The notes: a model not told the origin generated them from the letters alone. A stretch of DNA of 64,000 nt from Amphimallon solstitiale (GCA_963170755.1 OY720683.1:99483807-99547806); one strand, 5' to 3'; positions 32,880-44,634 are shown, counted from the stretch's first letter. Program-made: numbers and translations.

Positions 32880-33560
32880 CATATTTCCACAGTTTCCAGC
32901 TGTTTGTTCAGTTGTGTCACCTTGAAGTGCCAGAGGTATCGATGGTCTACTTAGATCAATGCCTGGCACTACCAAAGCCTGATAAAGACATTTACAAAGA
33001 TTAATATTCAGTGAGTATCTGAGAGACACGGAACGAATAGTCTCCAGATCCTCATTTACTTTTGAATAGCTTCCACGCCGTCTGAGTCTCTAAATTAGTA
33101 ATACACTTGGGCATCGTCTGTACACAGATGTATTTTAGTATAAGGTAAATGATTGATAAAAGATGAAGTGTATAAGGGAAATGGGTACCTGAGAAACACG
33201 GAACGGATAGCCTCTAGATCCTCATTAATTATTTGAGTAGCCTCCTCACAGTCTGAGGCTCTAAATGAGTATACATACTTGGGCATCGTCTGCACACAGA
33301 TGTGTTTTCGCATAACTTAAATGATTGATAAAAGATGAAGTGTATTAGGAAAACGAAGGAGTACTCAGGACAGAACCTTGCGGTACACCCCGTTGCAAAA
33401 CAAATGGCCCAGAAATCCTGCTGCAGGTTTTAACATATTGAGATCTATTATAAAAAAATGTGATGAGTAATTATAGCATATTATGGCATAAGCTTTATTC
33501 CTCTCAGAAGAGCGCTTTCGTATGGTCAGATATTTTCTATATGAAATTGATGTTAATAGG
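32880..33560 (-). pseudogene. LINE reverse transcriptase fragment with an internal tandem duplication
   Basis: Minus strand: RSQYVKTCSRISGPFVLQRG, VPQGSVLS, then INHLSYAKTHLCADDAQV and INEDLEAIRSV. The second copy of the same region (INHLPYTKIHLCTDDAQVYY, then a later block) leads into NINLCKCLYQALVVPG and IDLSRPSIPLALQGD. VPQGSVLS and ADDAQVY are RT motifs. The duplicated unit is about 173 bp (about 33013-33186 and 33187-33360). Many stops and frameshifts. Jockey/I-type by motif appearance. Confidence 0.75.
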
Positions 33561-34129
33561 GAAATATTCCAAGCCCTTGCGCGAGGGGTATTCCTATATA
33601 AGGGCAATATAACTTTACTACAGACAGAAGGAAAATATATGGAATATACGGAAGTGCTCGAATGATATTTGTCATGATTATATCACGAAATAACAAAAAT
33701 AAAAAAAGGAGTACCTTCACAAAGATTTATTAAGAAATAATAAATAAACCGATTTTTAGAGATCATTTCGGTAGATTCTGACAATTTCAAAATCTATGAC
33801 TGACGTTTGAAAAAAGTCATTCACGCTTGTTATTATAGACGATATCTTAGCACTTGCACTCAATTTGATGTTTTGTTTCCTTATTAACAAAACACCAAAT
33901 TGAATATACCACTTTTGAGAGAAGCAATTGGTCATTTTGCAATGAAACAGTGCATTTTGCTCATTCTTTAAAAATCTGTCATACATCGTTCAGAACCTGC
34001 TTCGGAAAAATAGAGACTCACAGCGTCTGTAGCTAGTGACAGATCTGATTCAACACACGTGAAATCAATATCCATGTTTAAAATTTCGTCTTTGGTAAAA
34101 TCATCTTTACCTAGTGGACGTCTCAAATA
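33561..34129. other. No gene seen; one short hairpin
   Basis: 33861-33902 holds an imperfect inverted repeat (CAATTTGATGTTTTG with its near-complement CAAAACACCAAATTG). A 76-codon minus-strand frame over it has no recognisable motif. Confidence 0.4.
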
Positions 34130-36230
34130 TTATCAAGTTAAGTAAAGTAGAAATCAAAAATATGTAGAAATTATTGCGCAAGAAAATAAATCTAATAATA
34201 CAAAAAATGATGATCTTACAAAACCCTTTTCAATGGAGGAATTGGATATAGTTATATAATTATTAATGATTTGTAAGGCTGCTAGTTTTGATGGATATTA
34301 TCCTGAATTTATTAAATATCTGGGTCCTTTAGGACGTAATTGCCTTTTATGTTTCTATAAGATGTTAGAGGAATTATTATATCATAGAATTTCTCCAAAT
34401 ATTGAAAATATCTTTCCCAAAAAGCAAGCTGGTTTTAGACCAAATTGTAATTGCTGTGATTAGCTTTAACAAATTATATTGAGAATGGTTTTCAAAAGAA
34501 TTTGAAAACAGGAATTAGTTTCATTGATTTAACAGCTGCTTATGATACAGTTTGGTTAGATGGATTAGTTTTAAAATTATATAATAGGCTGCCAAATGGT
34601 AATTTAATTAAATTTATGGAAAATATGTGTACAAATCGTTAGAGTTTCGGTATTACTCCCTCTTCTATTTAATCTATATACAAGTGATTTACCAAATACG
34701 ACTTCTAGAAAATTCATCTACGCTGATGACATGGCAAATGCTTATCAACACAATAATTTCAATCAAATTGAAGTTAATTTAAACGAAGATCTATCGATTC
34801 TGAGGGATTAATTTAGAAAATGGAAGTTGTGCCCTAAACCATCTAAGCCAGAGGTTTCTTGTTTCCATCTTAAGAATAACGAAAAACATAAAAAACTTGT
34901 AGTATACTTTAATGGTACTGTTCTAAGACATAGTTTTAATATAACATACCTCGGAGTTACTTCGGATATATTGTCGCGAATCAACACTCTGTATACTACT
35001 AAAAGTATTGCCGCGGTAACCTGATTCCGGACTTACCTAGCATCCTGTCTGCCGTTCGATGAGTTCAATGGAAGTTGATTGAACGGAGGAATGTGCAATT
35101 CAGCGAGGTAAGGACAGACTCGGCGTTACCGAGGTAATAAAAGAAGCATATTCCGAACAGGATGAATAATCGATAAGTGATCTTCCGATAGGAGGATCAC
35201 TTGTGATCCTTCGCAGTTACTTATTATTGTGTTTCCTAGTTGTTCTTAGTGTTTAATAAATACGTGTGTTAGAAGTAGTATTTTATTCAGACAACTCAAT
35301 CTCCTTACCCCTTGAGAGTCCAAGTTCGGCGGAGAAGAAAAGGTAGGTGCCTTTTGCTACTTATTATATAATTATAATAGCGAGTGCTCCCCCAGAGCAA
35401 AACCCCCGTTACGGGTTTAGACCTGAGATATTAACGTTAAAGCCCACCGTGACATTGTGGTGAAGGGGCGTTAATACCCCCACCGTGACAATATCATGAA
35501 CATATAAACAACATATTGATAAATTGCGTATGAAGATTAAAACAAGAAATAATATCTTACATAAGTTGGTTGGTTCAAATTGCTGAGCTCATGCAGACGT
35601 TTTATGTGCGTCCGCTCTTGCATTGGTGTGTTCTGTTGCTGAATATTGTACTGCAGTTTGAATGAATAGCGTACACGTTGGTAAAGTAGATATTCAGTTA
35701 AATTGTACACTTCAAATTATTACGGGCATAGTAAAATCTACTCTACATCCTTGGCTCAACGTCATGGCTAACATTCATCCTCATCAGTTAAGAAGAAAAT
35801 TGGCTTAAAAACGTTTTTGGTATAAATATCAAAATTTTCCTAATTTATATATAATTGCTCCAGATCTTCATAACTTACCACGTTATAGATTGAAATTACG
35901 TAGCCCACTTTGGAAGAAGGATTTCCTAAATCAACAGTTTTCGATTAGTTACCTCTGAAAATCAATTTGGTTAGAATGTGACGTGTTTAATAAACAATTA
36001 ATAGACAATCCTTTGATCAAAGTGGCTGGCTTTACACAACCAAGAAAAAGTTGGTGTAAGTTGAATCGTCTTAGGACGAGTCATGGAAGATGCAATAGTA
36101 TGTTATTCAAATGGAATGTGATTGCGAGTCCAGCTTGTGATTGCGGAGCTGAGATTGAAACATTAAACATATTGTTGAAGATTGGATCTTAACAACTAAA
36201 GTCCTTTAATTTTGTGGCGCTGTGATGGAG
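34130..36230 (+). pseudogene. BS/X-type jockey LINE ORF2 remnant, split by a solo LTR
   Basis: Plus-strand remnant: FSMEELDIVI, a stop, ICKAASFDGYYPEFIKYLGP, KKQAGFRPN, then ISFIDLTAAYDTVWLDGLVL, KFIYADDMANAY (active-site ADD), LCPKPSKPEVSCFHL and YLGVTSDI. After the LTR: HIDKLRMKIKTRNNILHKLV, ALALVCSVAEYCTAV, ITGIVKSTLHPWL, and near the end KLNRLRTSHGRC with the terminal CDCGAEIETLNILL. The motif order matches the RT and C-terminal domain of arthropod BS-like jockey elements. Several stops and frameshifts are present. Confidence 0.85.
34972..35490 (+). mobile_element. Solo LTR, 519 bp, ATAT target duplication
   Basis: Starts TGTCGCGAATC and ends CACCGTGACA, so the ends are TGTC...GACA. ATAT lies on both sides (34968-34971, 35491-35494). 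Removing it with one ATAT rejoins the LINE frame as LGVTSDI...TYKQHIDKLRMK apart from one existing stop. AATAAA occurs at about 35257, and a hairpin AAGTGATC/GATCACTT at about 35185-35212. No internal retroelement sequence remains. Family unknown. Confidence 0.85.
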
Positions 36231-37787
36231 TTTTTTTTATTCTGCAGGTTTTTTCCTACATCCTAGACCAAATGGTGCAGTGTTTTAAACGGCTACTACA
36301 CTTATGGTCCTTCTAAATATATTTCTACTTTTGTACTACAGTTTATATAATAATATGTTTCATTTCTTGTACCTGTCATGTAGTTTCAGAAAATTGTCGG
36401 TAGACACATGTTACCACCTGATTAATTTTGGGTTTTTTAGTTGGTTGAGTAGTCTTTCCTAACATAAATACCATTAAAATTTGATACAACATATCTTTTT
36501 CTTCACTGGACATTGTAGTAAGTAGTCACTAAGGTAACATAAACTAACGTAACAAATGTAGTTATTTTATTATGATTCTCCAACAATATTACTTAACTGA
36601 ATAGAACATTGCGTTATCCATTATCGAACGCTTGAAAGATTGTAATCGATATTTGAATAAATTTCACTTCAATTAATATATCTGTAAATTATACCTCAGC
36701 ATAAAACATTGTCTTTCTTTGTTACACCGCAAATACTTTTATTGAAAGCAGGAAGTGAGTTATTAAATAAAACAAGACAACAGCATAAAATTAAACACAT
36801 TATTGTGACAAGAAATAATAAAATAAAGCGTTAAATATTCCCGAACTTGAATTTTGTTTTTAAGACTAACAATCGCTTCTTTTTTTTTTTAAATAAGAAA
36901 CTTTATTTCTATTTCCTGTACAACGTTAACACTTTTTTAGACGAGCACCACGAAATTATTTCTGGTCAATTTTGTGCATTAACAAATTCGTTCCACAACA
37001 AAATTTCAGCAGAGTATTACTACGCATTAACCTCCGAGTATGCCTTTCGTTAATTCAAACGCACCGCGATTGCATTAATAAGAAAGACGAAGAAAAGCAG
37101 CATTTCTCTAAGACAAATTAATTTTCTCCGAGAGATCAAGCAGAACTATATCACTCGATCATTCTTTATTATAGTTATTTAATGTTGGTTATTTCTTTTT
37201 TTCTCTCTCTCTTAATTTCTTGTCATTCGATAAAGAAAACGGAATTGTATTGAATTCGTAACACGACAGTCACTTTCACCTTTAAGAGACCTGACTGTTC
37301 CACATTCACGTTGAGTCGGTTTCCCGCAGTTAACTGGCATGCATGCTGGAGATTACTTGTGATAACGTACGATTCAAGAAGTCTTTTACCTAGATATAAA
37401 GTCAACATCGTGTATTGGACAGCTTCATTTAACTCAGTGCGGTTTAACAGTGAAGTCTCGAGCGTAATGATTGCCACGGAACATGGCATGTTTGCCTAAG
37501 AACTGGTTCCTTTAAAAGTGACAGTAAATGTAAATAATAACGGTTCTTCATATACCGCGCGGATTAAAAATGCTAGTAATAATAACCAACGTGACGTTTT
37601 CTCTCAAGTGAACGGCCTTCGGATTCTTTTTGTGCATTTTACGAACTCAGTGACACGGATATATAGTGATACGGCGTTCTAGTTCTTTGAGAAACTTACA
37701 GGTGTAATTAAAATGACTTCTTGATTCTTGTTTGTGTAGTTTCGTAATGTCGCGCAAGTGATAGTGCAACTGAAAATTAACTTTGCA
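36231..37787. other. Upstream region of the 1575-aa gene; no other gene seen
   Basis: From about 37220 GC rises above the background, and arthropod initiator-like TCAGT sequences occur at about 37433 and 37647. A promoter or 5' UTR could lie here, but I see no convincing TATA box or paired downstream element. Upstream noncoding exons are possible. Confidence 0.3.
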
Positions 37788-37805
37788 ATGTGCAACAAGA
37801 AATAA
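37788..37805 (+). promoter_or_regulatory. Five-codon upstream ORF
   Basis: ATGTGCAACAAGAAATAA, ending 11 bases before the main ATG at 37817. It could reduce translation of the main ORF by ribosome stalling or inefficient reinitiation. Its use depends on the real 5' UTR. Confidence 0.5.
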
Positions 37806-37816
37806 CACTTTTTAAC

Positions 37817-40800
37817 ATGTTAGGATATTTCGCGGCAATTTGTGTATTTGCAATACCATCTAATACAATCAGAGTACCGACATCATGGACAGACGAAGAG
37901 GTATTCTTGCCTTACTATGGTGTCGTGGATGGATTGCCTAATGATAAAAGTGTAGATACATATTACCCCTTACTTGCGTCTAATAGTGTATTGCGAGATC
38001 AAGTGGTTCAAAATGACGAAGTAATTAAGTTGTTTCAAACGATGAATCCGAATTTGACTATTTTATTTCCTCACGTTGACAAAAATTCCAGGCAGACACC
38101 ATCTAACAGTGACCAACGGATTTATTCGCAACCAGTTACTACTCAGAATGTTTATTCAGACAGTAAGAAATCTATTAAAATACCGTTGAAGAAAAAAGTA
38201 ATTCTTCAACAGAATTTAAGCAGAAGACCAACACCATTTAAAGCAGCAGCTGCCGATAATCAAAGTAATATTGGTGTTAACCATGAAAATCCAGGCTGGA
38301 TACCAACTAAGCCGATATATCCGGGTGAAGGACAATGGGCGAGAAAAGGTGTCAAACATCGACCGCACATTACCAAAAACGTATTTAAGCCATCACCGAT
38401 AGATGTAGAGTCCAGTCCAGGTATACAATTCTACAAAAAACAAAAAATTGGTCTTCAAGATGAATTCAGAAATTTTCCTAGAAAGCATAAACTGCAACAT
38501 CCTCAGAAAACTACTTCAAAAGATGAAGATTACGAAGAAGCGACGACAGAGGAATTCGTACCTTACAGGACTTACGCCCAAGTAAGGCACACTGAAAGTG
38601 AGAAGCATGTGCCGCGGAAGACAAGCCAACCTAGGTTGAGAGAATCAGTAAAAGATTCGAAAATTCACACTCTGTACACCGAGGAAGGCTATGAAGATAG
38701 CGCTTATGATCATGCTGATCAAGAGAAGAATGCAGAACGCATTGAAAGCGAGAATAAAAAGAGTAAGAATAAGACTGAAAATCATGATAAAATTGTTGAT
38801 AATATAGAAGAGACTGTTATCCCTCCAAAAGAACCAATTTCACCTTTAGATGACGAAGAAAATTCCAAAGAAAAAGAAGAAGAACGAGACAATAGTGAAG
38901 AAGAAGATGCTATACGTGAAGATGTTGGGAAGAACGTGGATAATACCAGCACAAAGGATGACTTGACAAGTTTTCCTAAGGAATCTTTCAAACATTTCGG
39001 AAATCCCAAGAAATTCAAAGAAGATAGACATGGAAGTGAATTCAATTACAATGATGATGATATCAAATTCGACATAACAAAAACAAGAAATGACTACAAT
39101 GAAGAGGCTTTAATCGACAGTGTAATGGATGAGTCCAAGTTTGGCAAGAAAATAAAATTGAAAAAGAGAATTCGAAGATCTGTAAAAATAGATATCAGTG
39201 AACAAGTCGATCAAAAATATCCGTATTACAATGCAAAAGATGTAGATCCTTTATCCAGTTTGAGATATTCTGAAATTTCTGATAACATTCCAAAGAAGAA
39301 TGACGGATCGATGTCTTTCTATGATAAGGCTGACAAAGTTGAATGTCCGGAAATCAACGACGTCGATCCTGTTCCAGACAAAGTGAAAAATGCTGAAAGT
39401 AATACGACATCGAAAAATGTTGAACATCAACGCCCTTCTCGGAGATTGAATAATCTGGGCGACCAAATTGATTGTCTTAAAGCGAGATATTTTGGTGAAG
39501 ATCCATTTGATAATCCATTATTTAAAGAAGAAAATATTGATGAACCAAGTTCAATATTTAAGCAGACAAAGTTGACAGATGTAGCAAGATTTAATAGTGA
39601 TGTAGTAGAGGGTAGAAGCACTAATGTAGACAACATTTTGGATAGTGGTAATGATAATAGCACAAAAGAAAATTTACCAGAACCTTTGCCTTATATAGTA
39701 AGAAGGATATATAAACATCCACCACCGCGGTATATTAAAAGACATAAAATTTATTCTAAACCATATCAACGACCTCAACACAAGCGTCAGCAGATTATTA
39801 TTCAACATGCAACTACAACGCATCGGACAACTCCAAAGACCGTTAAAAGAATAAGTGAAGTTCATTACAAAGATGAAATCAAACCTAATGAGCAAATGAA
39901 CGTGTTTGCTGATGTCATAAATAATATTAAGAATTCAAGTGAATACATCGATGCAGCTGCGACAGATGTGCGACCCGTAACTGTCAAGGTCCATGCGAAT
40001 AAAGATATACCACACAGAAAGAGATCCCGGCCTAGAATATCGACAAGCAGTCCTGTTGAAAGAGGAATTTCCTACGAGTATGGCGATGAATCTAATAGTA
40101 ATTATTACAATAGATTATCTACGACTACACAACCGTTTCATTACACATCTGACGATGAAATTTACGAAGAAGTTCCAAAAAGGTACCGCAAGCGTAAACG
40201 TAGACCCGCAATTACTACTGAAATGGAGCAGATAGAAGACATAACAGAGCAGATGAAAGTTAATAAAAGGCGAATTAGGCCAGAGTATACCTCCAATGTT
40301 AATAATCTGCCTGATACGTTCAAACCTGATATTATAGATGGTTTTAGGCCTATGCTGCAGGAAGATGTGAAGGAAGCAAATCATAAAGCCGAATATCACG
40401 AAATAGATATTCCAGCGGTAAATCAATACTATTACATTGGCATGCGTCCTCCGCCAGAAATGCAACATGTGCACCCAACATACTACTTAAAGAATCAAGT
40501 AAAACGAAGAAGGCCGAATAAACCTCCAAGAAAAAGATTTTCTAGAAGTACAAGAGGATACGCCGAAATTCAAAGAGGAAGACAAAACCAGGAGGAACCC
40601 AAAATAACAGAAAAAGAAGAAAAACAAGAAGAAGAGGATGATTATGTACCGCATAGAGTCAGAAATTTTCATTATGACGAAAAAACTGGTAAGATTATCT
40701 ACGACAAAAAGCCAAAAGAAGAAAAAGAAGAGGAAGAGGAAGAAGAAATAGAATATGAATATGTAGAAGTTGAAGAGCCAACGCATCCTCCGCCACCGAA

Positions 40801-42544
40801 AAAAGAAGTGCGAAGGATTTGGCCTACTAAATATCCCGATGGTCCAAATTATTTGGATTATATAAAAAAATTGAAGGATGATTCGACTTATGTGCAAATT
40901 TTGGATCCACAACCTACTGAAAAACCTAAAGAAGATGTATTGATTACTACTGATACATCCCAAATAACATCATCTACGGGATTACCAGAATATCTATCAA
41001 TATTAAACAAGGTGCGTACTGATAAAACATACAAATTTATAGAAGATCCTACAGAAAATAATAATAGAAGCAAAACAACAACCACACCATACAGTTTGGG
41101 AGAGGAATTACTAGACTATGCAAGTGAGGAATATATTCAAGAAGACGTTCAAAATGCACCTGGCGTCCAAGGAGTATTCGGTAAAGAATCTCAATTACAA
41201 ACTTCTGATACATCAGATTCTACACCAAATTCTAGAAATTATAATCCAAAAACTAGTGTTGATACGTCTAAATATACGAGCATACAGAGAAGACCTATCA
41301 CGAGGAATAAAATTAGTAGCAAGTATAATTCAGAGGCCTTAAGTAACGAAACTGTTGCTGAGGAAAACAAAGACGAATTATTAGCAAGTACGACAACTCT
41401 AGAATCTTTTACTATCGATATCCCCACAACATCTATTCCTTCAACAACTCCTGTAAAATCTGTAGAGACAACTAATGCAAAGAGGGTGCTTATTAGTAGA
41501 AGAAGAGGTACTACTACAGCTAGTCCTAGTACAAGTAATCCAAAAAGAGCTACAATTTCAAGACAAAGACAGAGAGGAAGGAATCGTTTCAGTACTATCA
41601 GCACAACGGAAGTCCCGATACAAGAAGTTACGAGAAGCAGAAGGAATCTTTCAAGAAGAAACTACGCTAATTCATTGGTGCCTAGAAATCATAAATCACA
41701 TTATAGTGAAGCACAAAATGTTCGCAATATTAAACCCACACCTAGAAGTATAACACTGAACATATTGAAACAAACCGATTTTATTATACAATCTGAAAAT
41801 GACACAAACAAGGGAAGCAATCGTTTAAGAAGTGAAAATGAAACTAAATCAGAAAATGTTGAAGTTGACCAAAACCAAAGACTTGGTGATAAAGAAAAAT
41901 CTAAAAAAGTTGAATTACTAGCAGATATTGAGACTTTTAGTGATGTATCACAACCCCAAAAAGATATTGAAGAACGAGATAAGAAGACTAAAACAGATGA
42001 AGTTGAAGTATTCAAAGACTATGACAAAAACCAAAGACATGGTGGTAATTACAAGTATGATAAAGCTCAAAGTGAAATAATTGACATCAATTCTGAAAGT
42101 GGTGGTACTGGTAGTGTTAGACAAAATGCCAATAGAAGAAGTTTGGAAGATGTCGAAGATTTCAAAGATTATGATAAAAACCAAAAACATGGTGGGAATT
42201 ATAAATACAAGAAAGTACAAATCAAAATAACCAGGAATTACAAGCCGTATTCCAAAGAAAGCAGAGAAGTCGATGTTGGTAGTGATAGATATCCAGAATA
42301 TGCACATCACTCCGAAACGTATTACACTGACCCTAAGCTTCCATCACACATAAATAATCTCAAAGAGAGTCACAGTAATTTAGACGCATTTGGCGATTAT
42401 GAAGAAAACGAAAATGTATCTGCCGAAAATGAGAACGATTATTATGAAGAACCAGCAGTGGCCCACTCTAGATCAAGGAAGGAGAATATTCCGAAATTTA
42501 TTAAAGATCCAAGTAAACGTTTGTATTATTATGCTCCTGTATAA
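37817..42544 (+). CDS. Predicted secreted low-complexity protein, 1575 aa, function unknown
   Basis: I do not recognise this protein. The start is the ATG at 37817 (context AACATG), which gives a typical signal peptide, MLGYFAAICVFAIPSNT. The mature protein is highly charged (K, R, E, D) and rich in S, T and P, with only two cysteines (about residues 510 and 551), so probably largely disordered. Features: a poly-Glu stretch near residue 975 followed by PTHPPPPKK; two related blocks, YLDYIKKLKDDSTYVQILDP (about 1014) and YLSILNKVRTDKTYKFIEDP (about 1058); and a near-identical C-terminal pair, FKDYDKNQRHGGNYKY (about 1397) and FKDYDKNQKHGGNYKY (about 1449). It ends LYYYAPV. Several RR and KR sites could be cleaved. 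An uninterrupted 4.7 kb frame among decayed repeats argues for selection. A cuticle or extracellular-matrix role is speculation. Confidence 0.85.
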   Translation: MLGYFAAICVFAIPSNTIRVPTSWTDEEVFLPYYGVVDGLPNDKSVDTYYPLLASNSVLRDQVVQNDEVIKLFQTMNPNLTILFPHVDKNSRQTPSNSDQRIYSQPVTTQNVYSDSKKSIKIPLKKKVILQQNLSRRPTPFKAAAADNQSNIGVNHENPGWIPTKPIYPGEGQWARKGVKHRPHITKNVFKPSPIDVESSPGIQFYKKQKIGLQDEFRNFPRKHKLQHPQKTTSKDEDYEEATTEEFVPYRTYAQVRHTESEKHVPRKTSQPRLRESVKDSKIHTLYTEEGYEDSAYDHADQEKNAERIESENKKSKNKTENHDKIVDNIEETVIPPKEPISPLDDEENSKEKEEERDNSEEEDAIREDVGKNVDNTSTKDDLTSFPKESFKHFGNPKKFKEDRHGSEFNYNDDDIKFDITKTRNDYNEEALIDSVMDESKFGKKIKLKKRIRRSVKIDISEQVDQKYPYYNAKDVDPLSSLRYSEISDNIPKKNDGSMSFYDKADKVECPEINDVDPVPDKVKNAESNTTSKNVEHQRPSRRLNNLGDQIDCLKARYFGEDPFDNPLFKEENIDEPSSIFKQTKLTDVARFNSDVVEGRSTNVDNILDSGNDNSTKENLPEPLPYIVRRIYKHPPPRYIKRHKIYSKPYQRPQHKRQQIIIQHATTTHRTTPKTVKRISEVHYKDEIKPNEQMNVFADVINNIKNSSEYIDAAATDVRPVTVKVHANKDIPHRKRSRPRISTSSPVERGISYEYGDESNSNYYNRLSTTTQPFHYTSDDEIYEEVPKRYRKRKRRPAITTEMEQIEDITEQMKVNKRRIRPEYTSNVNNLPDTFKPDIIDGFRPMLQEDVKEANHKAEYHEIDIPAVNQYYYIGMRPPPEMQHVHPTYYLKNQVKRRRPNKPPRKRFSRSTRGYAEIQRGRQNQEEPKITEKEEKQEEEDDYVPHRVRNFHYDEKTGKIIYDKKPKEEKEEEEEEEIEYEYVEVEEPTHPPPPKKEVRRIWPTKYPDGPNYLDYIKKLKDDSTYVQILDPQPTEKPKEDVLITTDTSQITSSTGLPEYLSILNKVRTDKTYKFIEDPTENNNRSKTTTTPYSLGEELLDYASEEYIQEDVQNAPGVQGVFGKESQLQTSDTSDSTPNSRNYNPKTSVDTSKYTSIQRRPITRNKISSKYNSEALSNETVAEENKDELLASTTTLESFTIDIPTTSIPSTTPVKSVETTNAKRVLISRRRGTTTASPSTSNPKRATISRQRQRGRNRFSTISTTEVPIQEVTRSRRNLSRRNYANSLVPRNHKSHYSEAQNVRNIKPTPRSITLNILKQTDFIIQSENDTNKGSNRLRSENETKSENVEVDQNQRLGDKEKSKKVELLADIETFSDVSQPQKDIEERDKKTKTDEVEVFKDYDKNQRHGGNYKYDKAQSEIIDINSESGGTGSVRQNANRRSLEDVEDFKDYDKNQKHGGNYKYKKVQIKITRNYKPYSKESREVDVGSDRYPEYAHHSETYYTDPKLPSHINNLKESHSNLDAFGDYEENENVSAENENDYYEEPAVAHSRSRKENIPKFIKDPSKRLYYYAPV

Positions 42545-42598
42545 TTTTTTCTTTGTGATGTTTGTAAATAAGTTAGTTTTTAAATGTAAATTATAGTA

Positions 42599-42604
42599 AA
42601 TAAA
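42599..42604 (+). terminator. Polyadenylation signal of the 1575-aa gene
   Basis: AATAAA 55 bases after the stop codon, followed by an AT-rich tail. Confidence 0.7.
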
Positions 42605-43459
42605 TATTTTACAATATAATTTTCTTTTATTAGAATTTTAACTATAACAAATTATTAGTGAAGAAGCATTTTTGTGCTTAATATACTTAAAATGATTTAA
42701 ATTCTAGTTAAAATATTTTGTAGTTTTATGTAAACCAAGAAGTAATTTGAATAGAAAAAACTTTTACTGTTTCAATAAGAAAAACGGGAAAAAAATTTTC
42801 AATGAAAATCAAACGTAAGTAAAATATTCTGTTAAGAAAATTACACCAGATTAAATCACCCTCTTACTGTGATGTCTTTGCAATAATAATCATGAAGCCG
42901 GTAGATAGAAGCTAAAAGTTACTTCTAAAACTGCAGCATCTTCGTAAAGCAAATTTAAATGTGTTAGTTAAAATTCGAACAGAAATTTTATTCTAGGCAG
43001 CCTTATCGAAAATTAAATGTCAAAAGAAAATCACTGGTGGAGTAATCGCCTTTTACTAAATCTACCTCTTTATAGGGATTTTATGATATTAAATTGATAA
43101 TAGTTTTCTAATAAAATCACTGGTCAGTCCGATAATTAATGACTTTAAATTCAATAAAATGTAAATATATTTCTATTCTGTTGTACTAATTTAAATTGGA
43201 AGTGTTGATTGTTCCACATTTATTCAAAATTTAAAATTTATATTGATAATATTCCTTTGTGTTCAAACCATTTACGCTTAAGCAAAAGAAAATATTAACG
43301 TATCTAAGAATAAATTTGAAGATTTTTATTATTTATACATTGAGTCTCGAAACATATAATTTATAGTATTGTGTTAGATCTTTTAGGAGATGTAATAAAT
43401 CTTTAATTTATTATAAATTACATACGACGATGTTTATTATTATAGTAATTTTTTATCGC
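42605..43459. other. No gene seen
   Basis: AT-rich intergenic sequence with no motif or repeat noticed. Confidence 0.4.
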
Positions 43460-43714
43460 CTATGACGTTGTCAATATTTCTTTTAAAAGAATGTCCTCGA
43501 GTTTACAGTCGAAAGTGATAGTTCCTTTACTAATATATTTCAAGGCATGTTTATCAGAGGTATTTTGCGGCGGCACATTTATTTCAAACTGCTGCATAAT
43601 ATTTTTATTATTATATAATATATTTAGCTGTGAAACTATGATGTCAAAGTGAGGGATTATTTTTGTTAATTTTAAATATGTTGTAATAGTGACCATAGTA
43701 TGTTTTGAAATCAT
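43460..43714 (-). other. Short unassigned ORF, possible terminal exon
   Basis: An 84-codon minus-strand frame (MISKHTMVTITTYLKLTKII to LEDILLKEILTTS), open upstream to a possible acceptor (CCCAG at about 43730). AATAAA on the minus strand lies about 25 bases past the stop. Composition is more protein-like than neighbouring chance frames, but I recognise no domain. Confidence 0.2.
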
Positions 43715-43758
43715 TGCAATTCTTTTTAATGCACTGGGCTTAAATTATTATATATATA

Positions 43759-44519
43759 TAGGGTTATGATAAAGTAACGCACAAAATTCATAAAACGTAC
43801 AATGTTCATTTTTGAAAAAAATGCAAAAACACGTCAAACAGTTTATTTTATTCCGCGCCTTTTAACGTAAGTCAAAGTTATGACGTCATCAATGTTTTTT
43901 TTAAACATGAAGCTTGGTTTTTTTTTTACTTTATTTGATATAGCTTGTTTTTCTGCATCATAAAGAAATAATTGAAGTAGGGGTCACATAAGAAAAAACT
44001 GAGAGAATTAATAAAAAACAAAATAAACTAGTTTTTGAATTTATGAAATGAAACTAAATATTAAAAGAATTAAAACTTAAAGTTACCTAGTAAATCAGGT
44101 CTACCTACCATCGTCTTGGCTTATGTCAGATAGTGAACCCGACACAGTTTGAACAATTCCTGTGAGAAATCGTTTTGGTTTAATGGACTGTTTAGTTAAT
44201 TTAAATGTTATTACTATAATAAAGTTTATTTTGTTTTTTATTAATTCTCTCAGTTTTTTCTTATGTGACCCCTACTTCAATTATTTCTTTATAATGCAGA
44301 AAAACAAGCTTTATCAAATAAAGTAAAAAGAAACCAAGCTTCATATTTAAAAAAAATATTGATGACGTCATAACTTTGACAAATTTGACGTTTTATTTTT
44401 TTTTGACTTATGTTAAAAGACGCGGAATAAAATAAACTGTTTGACGTGTTTTTACATTTTTTTCAAAAATGAACATTGTACGTTTTATGAATTTTGTGCG
44501 TTACTTTATCATAACCCTG
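43759..44519. mobile_element. 761-bp palindromic MITE, TA target duplication
   Basis: Two inverted arms of about 270-290 bp (43759 to about 44030, about 44230-44519) start T/C-AGGGTTATGATAAAGTAAC at the tips. TA flanks both ends. The central 200 bp is unrelated AT-rich sequence. No coding capacity. The CAGGG tip and TA duplication suggest Tc1/mariner mobilisation. Each arm contains TGACGTCA. Confidence 0.88.
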
Positions 44520-44634
44520 TAATATCTACACTCATCGGCAAAATAATCCATCCACTCAAAAAATTGATGAAGTTTGTTCGTTAATAAGTTTATTATTTTA
44601 AATTCGATTTGATTCATTTTTTTTGCATATTGTA

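Noticed and set aside
38782..42310. Several minus-strand ORFs of 60-158 codons across the 1575-aa gene
   Set aside because: Antisense shadows of a low-complexity Lys/Glu-rich frame.
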